This document shows, one piece after another, positions 1 through 11,094 of a DNA stretch of 64,000 nt (positions are counted from its first letter, which is position 1; every line of letters starts with the position of its first letter). The stretch comes from Psococerastis gibbosa. Taxonomy: Eukaryota; Arthropoda; Insecta; Psocodea; Psocidae. The translations under genes and the position numbers were made by a program. The DNA is taken from NCBI GenBank assembly GCA_963971405.1, contig OZ020486.1:23645419-23709418 (forward strand), given 5' to 3'. Below the pieces are notes generated by a model. It had not been told where the DNA came from, did no database searches, and was given only the letters and a program-made list of their open reading frames with translations.

Positions 1-247
1 TAACGACTTAGGCCTCAAATTTGGGCCCATAGAGCGACCCCGACTTGACTGTCCTATGCCAGCCCATAGGACAGTGGACCTCCTATTTATAGTGGATTCC
101 GAACCACTTGGGAAACACAGTGAAGTCACACGATTAGTTCGGAGGTGACCAGGACAAGTCCTACCATGTTTCCCTACCGGCGCTGTGCACACAACCAAGT
201 CATCTGCAGCTTTGAACCTGCTCTGGTCCGCTGGATTCAACTTGGTT
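1..247. repeat. Dispersed repeat family E, copy 1 (cut by window start)
   Basis: This block recurs almost base for base at 20378-20626 in the same orientation. By eye there are three substitutions and one 2-base indel over about 247 bases, so both copies are young. It has no visible inverted repeats and no tRNA-type B box. The second copy has a minus-strand open frame across most of its length (62 codons, 20431-20619), which I do not recognise. It could be the 3' end of a retrotransposon or a non-coding repeat; the class is unknown. Copy 1 may extend left of the window. Confidence 0.8.
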
Positions 248-1917
248 TGGCGGCCGGCAATTAAGTATAAGACTAATATCCCATATATATAGTTTACATA
301 GTCAAAAATCATTTATTAATTCTGATAATTGATAATTGTATTTTTATTTATTGAATTAATAACTTTGGAGGGCATTTACCCCCACAAAACGTTTGGCGCA
401 CTTGGGGTTCTAAGGGAAATTTTGACTTGTCTCTCAGCACATAAGCCTACCGAAGAGCCAAAACACAAGTAATACAAAATGTTCAGCTTGTTTACAGTAT
501 GCTAGATGCCCCCACTATACTTGAAAGGTTTCGTCTCAAGATTAAGAACTCCGTTTGTGACTGATTCACTGTCCAAGGCTCCACTGTCTAGAATTTTAAG
601 AAAAATTAACGGATATGGTGATCTAGACCCCTTTTTCAGCCTACCCCTTCTTAAAATTTGTTTACAGCGTTTTATGAATCTGACGATTGCTTCAATTGTT
701 TAATAATTTTAAATTGAAAATTGTGTTGTGATGTAATTATGTAAATGCCTACGTTATGGATCTGATTAATCTTTTGGCATATTAAACGCTATTTATTTAT
801 TTACGTAATTACTCCGAACTCAAAACCTACACTATTACTGGACTACCTACAAGAAGTCTTATATCTTTTGAGCGGGATTCCTGCCACCACTGCAGAATTG
901 TCTCTGTGATATCAGGAGAGCCTGACAGGTGTACCCCAAAATAAGTGATAATTTATAAACTATAGCTTATCCCTGGATGAATGACTGACTACGACATTGT
1001 TCATAGTGTAAAAATAATGAAAAATGATACTAGTTCCCCTGAGAGACACCTTTGGGCTATGAATAGTCTTTTCAACGATGATGCACCCAGGTATCAAAAT
1101 TCACAATAGCCAGTCATTTGATGTTGCATTGAAAACCTCAGAGTCGAAAACGTGTGAAGATAAACACTTATTAATCATTGCGGGTTATAAATGGGGTTAA
1201 ATGTAAACATATCTTTAACGCTCTATAGAAATTTTTCGTCGTTTGTGGTCCCACAGGCCTCTGCAGACATAATTCAGAAAGGCAGCTCGAGATTATAACA
1301 ATCTCGTTATTTATGATTGGTCGAGCTCATCTTGGTCAACACAAGCGAGCGGGTCTGCTCCCGCTGTGGCTTCTTCAATCATCAGGGTTGATTATTCGGG
1401 TCACAGCTTTTTTTAGAATCGCTCATTCAATTTCTTCCTTTTGGCTTCCCATTTTTTATTTGATAAATTATTACATACAATGGAAAAACCCCACAAATTT
1501 GAATTTCCCATCATATCCTGTTTTTCTGTTAACTCAAGGTTTGACTGCACCCTTTTATAGCAATTTACTTGCATGGAGCTTCGCGTTTATTAATATTCTA
1601 CGTGAATTTGAAGTTTTGCTTTGAGAAAAACCAGAGAACACGTCACGCGTGAGATAATAGACCTCCATGTTATTTGTCATTACCGAAGATGCACTCTGCC
1701 TGAGAAATATTTTTCTAGCCTCTCAAGATAACCTGACTGTCTGAGTACAGGCCTTATTCGACCATTTTCCGAGCTATCGGAAAATATTCCTTCGGCGCTG
1801 AGGAGTACCGGATGGAGAAGAAGAAATTATTATTATTGTTATTATCATATTTTTCGAAGGGCTTTTTATGGATGTAGGCCTATTTGAAGTGGCCCATTGA
1901 CCATTACTATGCCTCTG
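248..1917. other. Upstream DNA without recognisable gene
   Basis: AT-rich non-coding DNA with short runs of TTTATT and TTATTATTATTG. Two short open frames (506-703 and 1313-1624) have no recognisable domain, and neighbouring sequence shows no sign of splicing into them. I see no repeat family here that recurs in the window. Confidence 0.5.
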
Positions 1918-2010
1918 AATCTAATAGTTTTTCGGACATTTGCATTGTTTCCGCATGAATTTTTAGCCGTTGACAAACTGATGGTCCTGGATGAATGTCA
2001 ACCCACATTA
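1918..2010 (-). repeat. Dispersed repeat family P, copy 1
   Basis: Read on the minus strand, this contains GTGGGTTGACAT, then CCAGGA, GTTTG, GGCTA and GGAAACAATG...AATGTCCGAAAA. The same order of blocks occurs on the + strand at 33770-33935, 47455-47600 and 59385-59530, so it is a dispersed repeat. Its class is unknown; no clear termini were found. Confidence 0.55.
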
Positions 2011-4590
2011 TTACCTTATTATTTTTAATCAGTTAATTGTAATTGGTTCTAATTTTCGCTGCGAAAATGGTTGTTGTTTTTTTTTCATTAAAAGCGATTT
2101 TATTATTTATTATTATCATTATTAGCGACTACAAGCATAATTGACAAAGGACAACCTGAAACATGCTTAGCAATGTAGGCGTTAGATCAACTTAGCCAAC
2201 TTTGTTACCATAGGCTTAGCATTGACACACCATGTATGGGTGGTTCCCATCATTGATCGTAGCCTTCGTAGGTGGAAAGGGAAATGGTGCCAAGGATTAT
2301 CATAAAAAACATGAAAGAAAAATAAAAGAGAAAATTGTCTTTATTTTCCATATTTTCCGTAGCTTCACCTTATAGTCTTGTCCGGAGGTTGACTTAGACG
2401 TCAGCAATCTTAGCATCATGTGGACACGGGCCTTAGTTAACTTACATTGTACTATTTACACTAAGGGCTAAGACGAATATCAAATTACCTACCGCACACA
2501 GGCCTTCATTCATAAAGTACCCATATTTGCATAGTCCATTTGTCATTGCCTATTGTTCTCAGACCTTCTGATTTATTAGACTTTATTGTTTGCTAAAAGT
2601 ACATCGTCGACGCGTTGAACCATCATTTGAGTTCTTGACGCCTCGCCATATACAGTAAAGGGACTCGTACGTTCTCAACTTTCAAAATGTATAATGAATC
2701 TTTAATAGGGAGGTTCAAGTTTTAATGAGCTCATTTAAATGTCTGTCACACTATTGGAGAGTGAAAACTTTTGTACACTACGTCTGTACCACTTGCATAA
2801 TATACCTAGGTTATATTGATTATTTATTGACTTAGGCACTCACTTAGCCCGTTGTTATTTTTTTTTTCATTTCTCAACTCGTTACAATGCAATATTTGGT
2901 ATTGTGTGATAGCCTGTAGAGAACAGTACAATTCAATATCATTGAATATACAATGCAATATGTGATCAACAAAGTCGTACCCATATAATCCCACCATTTC
3001 GGGCATATGTTTTTCAAATCGCAGTTATTAAATCTGCTGCAACTATGCTGCCGAAAAATATAGGGGTTTTTTACTGTGAAAATGAGTGTGAAAAGCCCAC
3101 AATTTCGCATATATATTTGAAATAAATTTCCCCTGGGGGAGACCGAACCTAAACCCCCTGTTTGGAGTAATTCTAAAATGCCCTAAGCTCCTATTATTTT
3201 TCAAATTTTTCTCCGTCGTTCAACTTTTCGCTTCGACGCTTCGGGCCACGCGCAATCCCTCGCTATAGCTCTTATAATTAGATCAACAATTGAAACGCAA
3301 TTTATTAATCAGAAGTGAGTTATTTTGACGATAGTAGACGATCGTTGCAAGCTTAACAGGATTGTCAGAATTTTGAAGCTAAAAATAATCACAATTCCAT
3401 AAGCAGTAAAAGTATTTCTTTGTAGGGGGAGGGGTGTCCTGGTGTGGACTGATGCTTCCTTCCCTACCTGATTTTTCTCGCAAGTTCACTGATATTGCTA
3501 CTGTATTTCTCAAACATTTTCCAAGCGTGAGACCCCGGTCCTTGAACATGTGTATTTTGTAGTTACTTAGGTATATATTTGGAACTTGAATACTCAAGCT
3601 ATAATTTTGTATTCTATTGTATTGTAAGTTAGCTTTTAGTCCCTCCCCCTCTAAAAATTCCGGAGCGGCGCGATGGTCAAGACTCAAGATTTTTATGTGG
3701 TGATCCCAACGCGACTTTTTGGCTTTGTGGCACCGGTTTTAGTAAAAATTGTAATGTTTTTTTTTTTTTTTTTAAATAAATACACGCATTATTATGATTA
3801 TTATTATTTTTCATTTTGCTCGAAATATCTCTGAAATGGTCAGAGTGAGTTATTGAAAAAATAGAGATAGTGGATAAATGTATGGAGAATTTTTAAGTTA
3901 ATTGATGAAATGTATTGGGTTTAATTAAATATAGCTTCGGTTGTTCGGTACCTAACGAGATATCTCCATGAACTTTTTATTTTCAATTGTAAGTGAATAA
4001 AGTCATTGGTAATACTTTTTATTATTTTTGCTTCAAATTGTACAAAATTTCTGATATTACAGTAAAATAGCTCATATAAAATTTGTCCCAAAAATGCACC
4101 GTTTTCAAGATAATTTGTTTAACAAAAGTTCGTGAACTATTCAAGTGTGCTCATTGGCACTTGGGAGCTTATATACCAGCCACTACTGTTGGTGCAGCTG
4201 TATTGGTCAGGTAAGTATAAACTGGATGAGGGAAATTCATTAAAGCTTATTTCCGAAGCCAAAATACGGTGCATACAAGCCTTTTCCTATACTCAGTGCA
4301 ACAAACCCCAACTAACACACAACCAAATTGGGCAATGAATGAACAAACATCTAATTATTCTCAAACCGTTGGACGCAAGCCACAATGTTTGTATAGACCT
4401 TAAATTCATTAAGCCTTGTCTTTATCTTTCAAAAGACTACCAAAAAAGTAGTGCCAAGGATTAATAAGTCTTTGGGCTACGTGATAAAAGACGCTGTCAT
4501 GCTCCATGGACTCAGTTCTGGACTGCATTATTAAAAAATAATTTCCACCACTCCTTTTAACTCATCATCAGACCAGCGATTTTATCATTG
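2011..4590. other. Upstream AT-rich DNA, nothing recognised
   Basis: No gene or clear repeat family was recognised. There are poly(T) and TTATTATTATT tracts (for example around 3756-3810) and several overlapping short open frames on both strands with no domain features. Confidence 0.45.
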
Positions 4591-4591
4591 T

Positions 4592-4982
4592 TAAGGCGCC
4601 CATTCCACCGACCGGCTAGGGCTATTTACAAAAACGGTGACGTGGTAGCAGACATTCAAGACTTAGGTGACGTTTCCACCGACCTCGCATTGCAGAATGC
4701 AAATGACATTGACGGAAATTAGAATTTTTCTTTTTATAGAAATCTATTAAAATGTTTGTACTTAACATATCCCATGACGCCATTTTTTAATTTTAGTTTG
4801 TTTGTTTGTGATTTTACTGTATGATCATTGATCAATTTTAACTATGGCATAGAGGAAAATAATCATTTCCGTCAATTCTGCAATGCGAGGTCGGTGGAAA
4901 CCCCACCTAAGTCTTGAATGTCTGCTACCACGTCACTGTTTTTGTAAATAGCCCTAGCCGGTCGGTAGAATGGGTGCCTTAG
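4592..4982. mobile_element. Family C long-inverted-repeat MITE, copy 1
   Basis: A foldback element of about 390 bp. The two ends, GGCGCCCATTCCACCGACCG and its near-exact inverse, open inverted arms of roughly 130 bp each. These surround a core that includes ATGATCATTGATCAATTTTA. A TA dinucleotide flanks each end, consistent with a TA target-site duplication. A nearly identical copy lies at 49662-50049, and diverged relatives at 49311-49457 and 61817-62385. It encodes nothing and is probably a non-autonomous DNA transposon mobilised by a Tc1/mariner-like or similar transposase; the superfamily is inferred. Confidence 0.85.
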
Positions 4983-5428
4983 ATCAAGCGATCAGCGCCA
5001 TATCTTTTCGGTTGGGTTGCATTTCTCTACTGCTGTTATTATACAATAACTAGACCTACATGTATGTGCTTTTTTGTGACTTCTGCTGCCAATATTGATT
5101 GGGATCTTTTGCGGGACCGATTGAAAACCCATCCAAATTAGGTACCCAATATTGTAAAAACAATGGTACCTACTTAGTAGAGTTATTATATTATAATAAT
5201 TTAAATAATTTTAATATAATAATTATATTATAAATTTATTATCGTTCATAAACATTTTAATTCTTAAATGTTAGTGAATTTATATATTAAGTTATAACTG
5301 TTAAAATTTTTAACTGTTAATTACTAAGTTATATTAGCTATATAGCCCTCCACTTTGACAAGAGTTCTTATAGTGGGGGGCTCTCCGCAACTCTTTTCAA
5401 TTATCATTGATATATTCATTTCTCTGTC

Positions 5429-5499
5429 CTGCTTGATATGCCTTCCATCCGTGCAGACACGAGTTTCTCATTGCACAGGGTGGATGGCCTATCAAGCAG
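5429..5499. repeat. Imperfect hairpin with 27-bp arms
   Basis: The arm at 5429-5455 pairs with 5472-5499 (CTGCTTGATA against TATCAAGCAG, then GCC.TCCA.CC against GG.TGGA.GGC), with about five mismatches or bulges and a 16-base loop. The size and shape resemble a pre-miRNA, but a degenerate tiny foldback transposon is equally likely. No second copy was seen in the window. Confidence 0.5.
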
Positions 5500-6715
5500 T
5501 CATGCGTATATCGTATTGTATTGTCGTTGCATTGAAAATTGGTATCAATGAAAATATTCTGTAATGTTTTGGAGGAATACATTTTTGCTTTACTTTACTT
5601 TACTATCATTATTATTATTATTACCTACTTTGTTGTATAATACATTGCATACTTGTACTTGAAAATTATGTTTGACAATTTGACATTACGGCACTTGCTA
5701 TTTACAATTTTAAATCGTCCAATCGCCAAAAAATTGAAAAAAAATGCAACAACAAAAAAACAGCCATGCGAGGAGGTCCCCGATGTTGGGTTGCCTGGTG
5801 CGGATGGATTATATCTATTATCTATTCATGTTAAATGCTATTTAAAAAAAAATTACACATAAAATACAACTTTTATTATTACTTGGTTTAAGTTTATCTA
5901 CGAATAAAAAAAACGGTAGGCTATATATTTCGGACATTTTGAGGAAGAACCAAAAAAGATGCAAGAGTGTTTGCCTTTTGGTTTTTCAATAAAGTCGTTT
6001 TTCAATTTCCAATTTTTCAAGAGTGCAATTAATATTTTTTTTTAATGCCAGCTTGTACAGAGAAAGGGTAGAGTTGAAATGTAACTTCTATACTCGTTAG
6101 TTTAATACAGATGCACAAGTTAAGCATACCCGTGGTTGACGGGACCACCTAACTTCTGACTACCATCAAGTATTTCTCATGCTTAGCATTCGGTGGCGGA
6201 ATCATGTAGATTCCAAAGTAATAATTTAACACAGAAATGAGTTGGTGGTTTTATTTACGGCAGGTTTCCTGTCCGGTGAGGCCTGAATGAATGGCAAGCC
6301 TCTCTTCATCAGAGAACATGGCGATGGCGCCAACGTCAGGCCTTGAGGATGATATTAAGTCACTGTCTTCGGCGCTATTTAAGTCTATAACTTTTTAATG
6401 TTGCTTTTCTAGTTCTTAAACGTTAGCAGTAAGTGAAAACTTTGTCGTGTATGGTTGTAACTTTATATACAACGGAATTTTTTTTAAAGAACTTTGGGGG
6501 CTTTAACGGAATGTCTGTAAAGCAAATGTCTATAATAATAATAATTATTATTATTGAATTTTTAATTGTAATTTAATTAATTAAATGCCACTACTTTCAT
6601 AAAAAACCTGTGTGTGTATGTGTGCTTTTTATCACAGTATAGTGATGCTGTAATACAATAGTTCCATGTCAAAAAATAATTGTCCCATAGGCTGCCTATA
6701 GATTTACCCTATCCT
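5500..6715. other. Upstream AT-rich DNA, nothing recognised
   Basis: AT-rich, with short ATT repeats (5606-5625, 6535-6560). No gene or recurring repeat was recognised. Confidence 0.4.
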
Positions 6716-7596
6716 AAAGAACCGGTCCGAGTTTACTCGAACATGCTTTCAAATTTATCGATTAGTAGAGAGAGAAAATTATTAATTTCATGGTAAATAA
6801 TTTTCCTATGGTTAAATTTTGGATATCACGGGGTGGGGGGGGGGGGGGCTCGTCCACTTGACGTCACTGAAGGTGACGTAAATTCTAGATAGGTCAGACC
6901 AACACATTACCACACAGCAATAATGGCAGGGCACGCAATGCATTTGAGCGTGAATTTGCTTTCATTTTTTCAAAAAAAATTTTTTTGCACAAAACCCAAT
7001 AGTTTTTTGGGAAAGCAAACTGTCCTGTTTCGTTACTCAATTTAACACCTAAAACAAGCCTGAAGTTAGAAATCATCGGTAGAAAGGTTTCGCAGAAAAA
7101 TTATTTTTTAGTCATTTTTCATTAAAATTAGTTATTTTAATTTTTTTACCCCCAGAAGCAAACTATCAAGGGGCAAGCGACCCCCCGCATTTTATCATCA
7201 TTAGTAACGACTGAAATATGTGTGAATTTAAAAGAAATCGTTGGAGCCGTTTTTGAGAAATATTTTTTTAGACGTTTTTTTGGAGTTTTTTGAGAATAAA
7301 ACCCCCCCAAATTGAGTTAGCCCCAAATAAAAAAAAAAATGGTGGCATGAAGGCATGATTTTTATGAACCTACGTGCCAAATTTCATCGAAATTCACCGA
7401 GTAGTTTGCCCAGAAATCGATGAACAGACAGACAGAGCGACAGAGCGACAGACAGACAAACAGACAGACATTTCGTAAAAACCACTTTTTCTGGTTCCTG
7501 GTACCTCAAAACGTGTAATTCCGTTGAAATCTCGGAATCGAACATTTATGGACCGCCATAAAGCTTTCCTTATACTACGTATAAATTGGAAAGCAA
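6716..7596 (-). mobile_element. Family A TIR element, copy 1
   Basis: An ~850-880 bp element. It starts AAGAACCGGTCCGAG, then TGCTTTC.AATTTAT about 30 bases in, and ends ATAAATTGGAAAGCA, so the TGCTTTCCAATTTAT motif is inverted at the two ends. Inside, in order, are a G run (about 6835-6848), CACTTGACGTCACTGAAGG, GAGCGTGAATTTGCTTTC, a GACA/GACAGAGC microsatellite (about 7428-7468) and AAAACGTGTAA. Full or nearly full copies lie at 8865-9713, 31998-32850, 34010-34731 and 41714-42550. No transposase is encoded, so it is probably a large non-autonomous DNA transposon; the superfamily is unknown. Confidence 0.85.
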
Positions 7597-8197
7597 AAAC
7601 TGGATTGATCGATGCGATGGGACAATTTCAAAGTCTGGAATGGGCTGAAGAATAATATAATACTACCCGTTAATAATGGTATGGTATGCAATGCATGGGG
7701 CTCGAATTATCCATAACAACTAAAAAAAATATTTTTTCTTCAAACCAATTCCTTATATACTTTGGCAACTACCAATTCGGTTTTGTTCCTCTTTTACCGC
7801 CTAAAACATACCCTTGGTAGTTGATTAGGTAGCATTGATAGAAAGGTTACTCATAAAAAATTTTGAACATTTTGAAAATTTAATGTTTTTAGTAGGTATG
7901 CCAAACTATAAAGAGGAATGTGACCTAGTGGGTTTCGTTAGGAAATATAAGTATAGCAATATTTGTGACATAAAAAAAAATCATCGCAGACGGTAGTGAG
8001 AAAAAAATGTAATCCTTCTATTTTGGGAGTTTTGGAGTATAAACCTCCACCCCCCCCCCCCTCCTCAAATGAAGTTATAAAAAAAAAATTAAAAAAAGAC
8101 CACGGACAATTTTTTTGAGAACCTAGACCTACATGCTGAATTTCATCAAATTCCATAGCGTAACTTAGTTGAAGACCGACAAACAGTCATTTCTTAA

Positions 8198-9772
8198 GGC
8201 CAAGCCGGAGGGGGTCACGTGACTGGCCTGGAAATGTCTTTGCAGAGGGTTCGTAATATACATGTTTCAAACCGCAGGGGTATAGTAAAAATCGATAGAA
8301 GGGTATAGAATACGCGTAGACATGCTTACACTATTGACTAAACCAAAAATTACAATTACATTAGGTCTCAAATTTGTGCATGAAGCATTTAAAAACATAC
8401 CTTTTAGAACATTTTTACGCGCCCCACTGGGAAGAAAAACCACCAACTTTTGTAATGAAATGCACTTTAGTCAGAAGCTCAACACTTAATTTGACAGTAA
8501 AACACCAGAAATAGGTAAAACTGCAATTATTTGAAATAATACAAGTCAAATACGGAACAGGTACGAGACGCGGGGCTTTGTTTATAAAATGGATATTTAA
8601 CGATCCCGTGGCTGGAGACCGTTATTAATATGGCTGCTAGTGTAGCCTGCACAAGGTAAGTACGCAATTCGGCGGGGAAATAGCCTGCACAAGCTAACTA
8701 ATAAACTACAGAGTTTTTGACCGGGTCCAGGTATCCGCTTTGCTATGTTCCAATGTGTAAGACTTTGATATTTTTTGCGTTGGTACTTATCTCTGATAGT
8801 TGGCTTATGGTTAACGGGTGCCTCGTAAGGCATATTATAACTCCCGCCGCTCCAGTTCTATTATTGCTTTCCAGTTTATAGGCCTACGTAGTATTAGGAA
8901 AGCTTTGTGATGGTCGAAATTTTCGATTCCGATATTTCAACGGATTTACACGTTTGGAGGTCCCAGGAACCCAAAAAAGTGGTTTTTACGAAATGTCTGT
9001 CTGTCGCTCTGTCGCTCTGTCTGTCTGTCTGTGCGTCGATTTCTGGGCAAACTACTCGGTCGATTTTGATGAAATTTACCATGTAGGTTCACAAAAATCA
9101 TACCTCGGGATGATTTTTTTTATTTTGGGCTAGCTCAATTTGGGGGGGTTTTATTTTCAAAAAACTTCAAAAAAACATTATTTCTCATAAACGGCTCCTA
9201 CGATTTCTTTTAAATTCACATATATTATAGTGGTTATTAATGTTAACCAAATGCGGGGGGTCCCTTGCCCCTTGATAGTTTGCGTCTGGGGGTAAAAAAA
9301 TAAAAATAACTAAATTTTAATGAAAAATGTCAAAAAATAATTTTTCTGCGAAACCTTTCTATCGATGATTTCTACCTTCAGGCATGTTTTAGGTGTTGAG
9401 TAAATTGAGTAACTAAACCGGACAGGTTACTTGCCCAAAAAACAATTTGGTTTTGTGCAAAAAATGTTCTTTTGAAAAAATGAAAGAAAATTCACGCTCA
9501 AATGCATGGCGTGCTCTGCCATTATTGCTGTTTGATAATGTTTTGGTCTGACCTATTAACTACATAGAGTTCACCTCAACTTCAGTGACGTTAGATGGAC
9601 AACCCCCCCCCCCCCCCCCCCCCCCGAGATATCGGAAACTTAACCATAGGAAAATTATTTACTATGAAATTAGTCATTTTCTCTATCTACTAATTTTGAT
9701 AAATTGGAAAGCATGTTCTATTTCCATGTATTCAATGCTCAACGGTCAAGGCCACAACCCTCCGGTTTGGCC
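8198..9772. mobile_element. Family B TTAA element, copy 1 (interrupted)
   Basis: The ends are GGCCAAGCCGGAGGG and CCCTCCGGTTTGGCC, inverted repeats of about 15 bp. TTAA lies immediately outside both (8194-8197 and 9773-9776). Duplication of TTAA is the hallmark of the piggyBac superfamily, but no transposase is present, so it would be a MITE. Its body matches 14377-15005 and 39335-40054. The match breaks at 8864 and resumes near 9719, because a family A element is inserted between. Confidence 0.88.
8865..9713 (+). mobile_element. Family A TIR element, copy 2, nested in family B
   Basis: Begins TGCTTTCCAGTTTATA and ends GATAAATTGGAAAGCA. It carries the TGTC/TCGCTCTG microsatellite (about 8996-9034) and a 23-base C run at 9603-9625. 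The uninterrupted family B sequence at this point (compare 14415-14432, inverse strand) shows the insertion fell in CTATTATATTTCTATG. No clear target duplication is visible. Confidence 0.85.
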
Positions 9773-9901
9773 TTAAAAACCTCTTTTTTGGGTAACTCGG
9801 ACCTCAAAACGTGTAAATCGATTAAAATATAGAAATGGAACATTTCGACCATCACAAAGCTTTCCCTTATACTAGTTACTATTGTATAAATAGGAAAGCA
9901 A

Positions 9902-10639
9902 TTTATGGAATAAACCCCAATAATGTACTAAATTGCCTTGGGAGAATTATAGCGGAATAAGAGTTGATTGTAATTTAATGTTGAATAAGCTTGACGTAGG
10001 CGGAACAATGTGGCCCATTGGCCCAATATGTCTCAATGTCTCCCACCCCCTTAATTTTGAAATATTTGTTGTAATAATAATATAATATAATAAAATAATT
10101 GTTGTTTCTTGTTGTGGCTGCAGGTAGTGTAGACCGGCACCACATAGCGATAAATATTTCTGTTCGCTACCTCAGGGCTATTTTTTTTTATTTAGTTTTA
10201 CTTAACAAAAAGTTTCATCGCGTACAAACAATTTAAAGACGTACTGCCAGCAGGCCAATATCGAGTAAATGGTGCAAATAAGTTATTGACTAGACTATAT
10301 TTATTAATTTATCGTATATGATACAGACAGGGCCTGACTAAGAAATATGGCCACCCAGGGCTCTCCATCTTTGAAGTTCTGGCACGAGTGGACCCCCTAT
10401 AGCAATGTAGTTTTGTAGGCACACCAAAAACCACCGTAAATAAATAGATACCACGTTTTCAAGAATTTTTTTAATTAATATATTTCAAATTGGTAAAACA
10501 TTAATGCCGGCACATCTGAATCTGCCACCCTAGGCTGCAGCCTAATCAGCATATTGGACAACGAAGGACCCTAGTTACAGACTTATAGCCCTATACAGCC
10601 GCTAAAAGAAACAACTGACCACAGCGTAAATAAACAAAA
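9902..10639. other. Upstream DNA before the Tbx20 promoter region
   Basis: AT-rich with TAATA repeats near 10072-10100. A block at about 10328-10560 (CAGGGCCTGACTAAG, ACCCAGGGCTCTCCATC, CTAGGCTGCAGCC) has the flavour of a decayed hAT-like element, but I found no matching second end. No gene recognised. Confidence 0.35.
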
Positions 10640-10919
10640 ACTTTCCTCATCCCCTCTCTTGAACCAAAGAAGAGGGAAAGAACAATAGACGAAAACACAA
10701 TGGAAAAATTGTTAGAAAATACCAACCGCAACACGTTTTGTAAACGCCCCGCCCGGCGTCCCCTCTCTCAACTACAAGCTCCGCCCGGCCCATCACCGCC
10801 CCTAGCGGCGCTCTCAGAAGTTGCTCTCCAGTCGCTTGGGAGCACAGGGAGGTATTGCCGACTTTGTCCCTTGGCTCTGCTGTGTTTTTCGACAAAATTC
10901 GATGTGGTGAAGTGACGTG
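10640..10919 (+). promoter_or_regulatory. Tbx20 promoter-proximal / 5' UTR region
   Basis: Immediately upstream of the start codon the sequence turns GC-rich and low in repeats, unlike the DNA to its left. It includes a GC-box-like CCCCGCCC (10747-10754) and several CGCCC/GCCCGG blocks. No TATA box is obvious at a fixed position, and the transcription start cannot be placed. An in-frame TGA at 10908-10910 closes the frame 9 bases before the ATG, so this part is untranslated. The promoter role is inferred from position and composition. Confidence 0.5.
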
Positions 10920-11094
10920 ATGCTGGTGGGTATGCAGGAGCCGATGCTGTTGGTGCCCAACGTGAAGGCCCGTGCCACCGACTTCTCCATCGCTGCCATC
11001 ATGTCGCGTAATAACGGTCGCGCTGCTGCTGCTGCTGCCGCTGCCGCCGCCGCGTCATCAATGAGGAGGCCCATAGTTCTTTCATCCCCTATTG
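10920..11094 (+). CDS. Tbx20: T-box transcription factor Tbx20 (H15/midline), coding exon 1
   Basis: Encodes residues 1-58 plus the first base of codon 59 of a nuclear T-box DNA-binding transcription factor. The start is the ATG at 10920: an in-frame TGA lies at 10908-10910 and the -3 base is G. Residues 19-29 read A-T-D-F-S-I-A-A-I-M-S. This is an eh1-like motif (F-S-I-x-x-I-M) of the kind that binds Groucho/TLE co-repressors, and its place at the N terminus matches Tbx20 proteins (vertebrate Tbx20 has a very similar F-S-I-A-A-L-M; known family feature, from memory). Residues 35-45 are an 11-alanine run encoded by mixed GCT/GCC/GCG codons. The exon ends at a strong donor, G|GTAAGT, in phase 1, which matches the acceptor of exon 2 and yields aspartate 59. 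Assignment as exon 1 of the same gene rests on the phase match, the eh1 motif and strand; transcript evidence would settle it. Confidence 0.85.

Larger units (their letters stand above)
7673..9901 (-). mobile_element. Diverged family A copy split by a family B insertion
   Basis: The left part (7673-8193) follows family A in order (TAATGGTATGGTATGCAATG, then CCTAAAACATACCCTT, ATTGATAGAAAGGTT, a C run, CCTACATGCTGAATTTCATC), but is more diverged than the other copies. It breaks off at 8193, just before the TTAA where family B begins. Family A sequence resumes after the second TTAA, at 9777 (ACCTCTTTTTTGGGTAACTC, AAAACGTGTAA, CGACCATCACAAAGCTTTCC), and runs to the terminal AGGAAAGCA near 9901. 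This older copy therefore hosts family B, which itself hosts a younger family A copy. Confidence 0.8.

Noticed and set aside
5190-5345. Very AT-rich block considered as an origin or matrix-attachment region.
   Set aside because: Nothing beyond base composition supports either role.
10814-11074. Minus-strand frame with a poly-alanine run opposite exon 1.
   Set aside because: GCN repeats read as GCN-type codons on both strands; the + strand frame has the eh1 motif and a matching splice donor.
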